A DNA stretch of 7,308 nt from Anaerolineales bacterium (GTDB taxonomy: Bacteria; Chloroflexota; Anaerolineae; 4572-78; J111). The notes under the pieces are model-generated. The model searched no databases. It saw only the letters and a program-made list of their open reading frames with translations, and was not told where the DNA came from. Location of the stretch: assembly GCA_012032575.1 (NCBI GenBank), contig JAAUSP010000388.1:1-7308 (forward strand), read 5' to 3'. Positions 5,412 to 7,308 of this stretch are shown here, piece after piece. The number at the start of each line of letters is the position of its first letter. The stretch's first letter is position 1. The position numbers and the translations under genes were made by a program.

Positions 5412-5729
5412 TTATCTAACTTCGACTTCCATCCGCAGCAGCGCTGTGCCCATCGCTTTGCCGGTCTGGTCGAAACGGAGGGTCCGGGTTGCGCCGCCGT
5501 CGAGGGCGTTGTGCAGCACAATTTCCAGGGCGTGGATGTTGGGCAGCTCGTAAATTTTGACCGGCCCTTTGACCATCTCGCCAAAAAACGCCTTGACCCG
5601 CTCCGGCGTTACCTCGCGCTGGATGACTTCGTAATTTTCGGCGTTCATAGCCAGCAGACCGATATTGCAGATATCGCCTTTGTCGCCTGACCTGACGAAG
5701 GCCAGTTCTTTGAGTTGTACGGTTTGCAT
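5412..5729 (-). CDS. Stand-alone AtuA C-terminal (ferredoxin-fold) domain protein
   Basis: A 105-residue protein matching the C-terminal domain of AtuA, a protein of acyclic-terpene utilisation clusters. The hallmark LAFVRSGDKGDICNIGLLA is at residues 9-27, followed by ELPNIHALEIVLHNALDGGATRTL (61-84), which agrees with the family's P-x-x-x-A-x-x-x-V-L-x-x-A-L-x-G-G pattern. In Pseudomonas AtuA this module is fused after a large DUF1446 domain; here it is separate. Its biochemical role is not established. The ATG at 5729 has GAGGTG about 9 bases upstream; the GTG at 5741 is an alternative but falls inside that ribosome site. It sits between the MaoC dehydratase and the carboxyltransferase with gaps of 54 and 121 bases, both repeat-filled, which ties it to acyl-CoA carboxylation or hydration. 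Confidence 0.88.
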   Translation of the reverse strand: MQTVQLKELAFVRSGDKGDICNIGLLAMNAENYEVIQREVTPERVKAFFGEMVKGPVKIYELPNIHALEIVLHNALDGGATRTLRFDQTGKAMGTALLRMEVEVR

Positions 5730-5753
5730 AGTTTGTCTCACCTCATGGCAGAT

Positions 5754-5788
5754 GTTGAACGTTAAACGTTGAACGTTGAACGTTCAAC
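5754..5788. repeat. Five tandem GTTGAAC heptamers
   Basis: Exactly five head-to-tail 7-base units: GTTGAAC, GTTAAAC, GTTGAAC, GTTGAAC, GTTCAAC. The last unit contains the MaoC stop codon (TGA, 5786-5784), so the final codon and stop of that gene overlap the array. Because GTTGAAC and GTTCAAC are reverse complements, the end of the array can fold on itself. The sequence family differs from the TGATGCG heptamers elsewhere in the window. Confidence 0.9.
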
Positions 5789-6227
5789 CGTTAGCGGGTC
5801 GTTTCCGCATCAGCAGGCTGTAGCTGTTCACCAGCACCGGCTGACCATCCTGGTTCATCACTTCAAATTTAAATTCCACCACCCCTGACCCGTCATTCCG
5901 CTCGCGCAGGCTGGTCACTTCCATTTCCAGGTGGATGGTATCACCGATGAAAACGGGCCGCAAAAAGCGCAGCTTGTCCACGCCGTAGAGGGCCTCGCAC
6001 TTCTCCGGGTCGGCGGGAACCATGCCGGTAGCCATTGACATAACCAAAAAGCCCTGGGCGATCCGCTGCCCAAAACGGCTCTGAGCGGCATACTGCTTGT
6101 CTACGTGGATCGGGTGAAAATCGGAACTCAAGCCCGAAAAGTTGACAATATCGGCCTCAGTCAGCGTCCGGCCCCGCGTCACCCAACGCTGGCCGGGTTC
6201 AAATTCTTCAAAATAACGGTCTGGCAT
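5784..6227 (-). CDS. MaoC-like hot-dog dehydratase
   Basis: A 147-residue single hot-dog domain of the MaoC/(R)-specific enoyl-CoA hydratase group. The hydratase-2 motif is present as SSDFHPIHVDKQYAAQSRFG (34-53) with probable catalytic Asp36 and His41, followed by IAQGFLVMSMATGM on the central helix. A Phe-His pair replaces the more usual Trp/Phe-Asn before PIH. It opens RYFEEFEPGQRWVTRGRTLTEADIVNFSG, a typical start. Expected role: reversible hydration of a trans-2-enoyl-CoA to an (R)-3-hydroxyacyl-CoA; some members are not hydratases, so substrate is open. The ATG at 6227 has a GAGGA ribosome site 7 bases upstream. It follows the enoyl-CoA hydratase by 80 bases, and its stop lies inside the GTTGAAC array. 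Confidence 0.9.
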   Translation of the reverse strand: MPDRYFEEFEPGQRWVTRGRTLTEADIVNFSGLSSDFHPIHVDKQYAAQSRFGQRIAQGFLVMSMATGMVPADPEKCEALYGVDKLRFLRPVFIGDTIHLEMEVTSLRERNDGSGVVEFKFEVMNQDGQPVLVNSYSLLMRKRPANG

Positions 6228-6256
6228 CGAAATTCCTCGTTTGAAATCAATTCAAG

Positions 6257-6308
6257 AACGTGATGCGTGATGCGTGATGCGTGAAATAAGACATCACGTA
6301 TCACGTTT
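6257..6308. repeat. Inverted TGATGCG/TGATACG heptamer element between ECH and MaoC genes
   Basis: The left arm is a run of ACGTGATGCGTGATGCG-type units (6257-6284). The right arm, ACATCACGTATCACGTTT (6291-6308), is its inverse, pairing with the arm's start at most positions. The loop region GTGAAATA is shared with the copy at 3693-3750, showing these are members of one element family. The right end touches the enoyl-CoA hydratase TGA (6310-6308). Confidence 0.83.
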
Positions 6309-7084
6309 CACCAATTCGGCTTGCGTTTCTCTAAAAACGCCGTTGTGCCTTCGCGCAAATCCTCGCTGAGCATGTAGTTGACTCGCAGGCTCCGGCCAAA
6401 CGAGAGCGCCTGGGCATAGGTCATCCCGGCGGTGTCCCAGAAGAGCCGTTTGCCCAAGTGCAGCGCCTCGCGGCTTTTCTCGGCCAGGTCGCGGGCCAGG
6501 GCCAGGGCCGCTGTGTCCAGTTCAGCACCGGGCACCACCCGATTGACAATACCAATACGCAGCGCTTCCTGGGCGTCGAACATCGCCCCGGTCAGCGACA
6601 GTTCCAGCGCTTTTTTATCGCCCACGGCCCGGCGAATGGCCGGCAGAACGACCAGCGGGAACAGGCCAATCCTGATCTCGGTCATGCCGAACTGGGCCTC
6701 GTCGGCGGCCACGGCCAGATCGCACAGGGCGGCCAGGGCGCAGCCGCCGGCCAGGGCGTACCCCTGCACCGCCGCCACCACCGGCTTGGTCATCTGCGGG
6801 ATCAAACTGAACAACTCTTCCCACAGCGCGCCGCTTTCCCAGTGATAAAAAGCCGGCTGGTCAATCTCAGCCGCAAACTCGCGCAGATTGCCCCCCGCCG
6901 AGAAATGTTTGCCGGCGGCAGCCAGCAGCACCACCCGCACCAAGTCGTCGGCCTCAGCCTGACGCAGCGCGGCAATCAACTCCGTGACCATGCTGTATGT
7001 CAGAGCATTGCGCTGATCCGGCTCGTTCAGGGTAATCCGGGCGATCCGGTCTTCGATTTGATAGAGGATTTTAGATTCTGTCAT
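6308..7084 (-). CDS. Enoyl-CoA hydratase/isomerase family protein
   Basis: A 258-residue crotonase-fold protein, full length for the family. The first oxyanion-hole segment is KHFSAGGNL (59-67) and the second is GYALAGGCALAALCD (108-122). At the first catalytic glutamate position (Glu144 of rat mitochondrial enoyl-CoA hydratase) this protein has Ala116; the second glutamate (Glu164) is kept as Glu136 in FGMTEIRIGLFPLVV. The GLFP-type stretch and missing first glutamate mark a crotonase subgroup in which hydration is not assured; isomerase, hydrolase or specialised hydratase activity is possible. The C-terminus, REGTTAFLEKRKPNW, is typical. I choose the ATG at 7084; a TTG at 7096 would add four residues. 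No clear Shine-Dalgarno is visible for either. First complete gene of the putative operon. Confidence 0.92.
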   Translation of the reverse strand: MTESKILYQIEDRIARITLNEPDQRNALTYSMVTELIAALRQAEADDLVRVVLLAAAGKHFSAGGNLREFAAEIDQPAFYHWESGALWEELFSLIPQMTKPVVAAVQGYALAGGCALAALCDLAVAADEAQFGMTEIRIGLFPLVVLPAIRRAVGDKKALELSLTGAMFDAQEALRIGIVNRVVPGAELDTAALALARDLAEKSREALHLGKRLFWDTAGMTYAQALSFGRSLRVNYMLSEDLREGTTAFLEKRKPNW

Positions 7085-7112
7085 TTGGCAAAACAACCAT
7101 TCGATCCGAATA

Positions 7113-7205
7113 GGACGCAGATGACGCTGACTGGAGGCGCAGATTTTCGCTGATCTTTTATTCTTTTCTGCGTCAATCTGCGTATATCTGCGTTATCAGC
7201 GTTCC
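7113..7205. repeat. ATCTGCGT-type fold-back repeat upstream of the enoyl-CoA hydratase
   Basis: The left side has CGCAGATGACGC and GGCGCAGATTTTCGCTGAT (about 7113-7154). The right side has CTGCGTCAATCTGCG and TATCTGCGTTATCAGCG (about 7169-7202), its imperfect inverse. Units of the form ATCTGCGT recur three times on the right. It fills the gap between the upstream gene tail and the enoyl-CoA hydratase, where I see no convincing promoter hexamers. Confidence 0.75.
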
Positions 7206-7216
7206 ACTCTTTTCCT

Positions 7217-7308
7217 TTAAACCGTCCAGATTTGCGTTTCAATCTTCAACGCATCGCGCGGAATGAGCGTCGGCCAAGGCGGCAATGACCGGGCGCGGGC
7301 GGAACGGC
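7217..7308 (-). CDS. C-terminal tail of an upstream gene, possibly the AtuA large (DUF1446) domain
   Basis: Only about 30 codons are visible, ending at TAA (7219-7217) with the tail WPTLIPRDALKIETQIWTV. The stretch upstream of WPT reads more convincingly in the neighbouring frame as RPRPVIAA, giving RPRPVIAA-WPTLIPRD if one extra base is assumed in the doublet 7276-7277. An R-P-x-V...WPTL(I/V)PR ending is, from memory, like the end of stand-alone AtuA DUF1446 proteins. That would fit the separate AtuA C-terminal domain four genes further on. Too short to be certain; the tail is the same-strand neighbour of the operon and separated from it by the 7113-7205 repeat. Confidence 0.4.
   Translation of the reverse strand, partial: RSARARSLPPWPTLIPRDALKIETQIWTV

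Noticed and set aside
6458..7153. Plus-strand open frame (231 codons) opposite the enoyl-CoA hydratase
   Set aside because: Antisense shadow; Gln/Gly/His-rich composition typical of reverse frames of such genes, with no recognisable motif.
7268..7308. Start of a divergent plus-strand gene near the right edge
   Set aside because: A short ATG frame exists, but it has only about a dozen codons and no clear ribosome site, and the minus-strand tail reads more like a protein end.

Overview
This 7.3 kb window is a compact gene cluster. Every gene I can support lies on the minus strand, so transcription runs from the right edge to the left edge. The DNA is moderately GC-rich. Nearly every gap between genes holds a short tandem or fold-back repeat, several of them built from 7-base units. 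Chloroflexota of the Anaerolineae/Caldilineae type are known for this style of intergenic repeat, and the gene content fits, but the assignment is an inference from style and not from a marker gene.

Layout in transcription order. At the right edge is the C-terminal tail of an upstream protein, possibly the large AtuA (DUF1446) domain. Next come an enoyl-CoA hydratase/isomerase (7084-6308), a MaoC-type hot-dog dehydratase (6227-5784), a stand-alone AtuA C-terminal (ferredoxin-fold) domain protein (5729-5412), the carboxyltransferase beta subunit of an acyl-CoA carboxylase (5290-3748, frameshifted), its biotin carboxylase (3661-2324, with an out-of-frame internal segment) and a 69-residue biotinyl carrier protein (2279-2070). 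After a roughly 200 bp gap with a candidate promoter lies an alpha/beta hydrolase (1867-983). A 297 bp gap holding two fold-back elements and a possible -10 box follows, then a PPOX/FDOR-type flavin or F420 protein (685-263) whose stop codon overlaps the start of an SDR oxidoreductase that runs off the left edge.

The six central genes look like one catabolic operon for branched or unsaturated acyl-CoA esters: carboxylation of an enoyl-CoA by the three-part biotin enzyme and hydration by the ECH and/or MaoC proteins. The separate carboxyltransferase, biotin carboxylase and tiny carrier resemble the Bacillus YngE/YngHA/YngHB arrangement. The AtuA domain points toward acyclic-terpene or leucine-type degradation, but the substrate cannot be read from the sequence.

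Two things stand out. First, the carboxyltransferase and biotin carboxylase contain five single-base indels within about 1.8 kb, while the protein sequence is well conserved in alternate frames. Most lie in short homopolymers, so sequencing or assembly error is the leading explanation and very recent decay the alternative. Second, the intergenic repeats belong to several unrelated families, yet they repeatedly sit at or inside the stop codon of the preceding gene.
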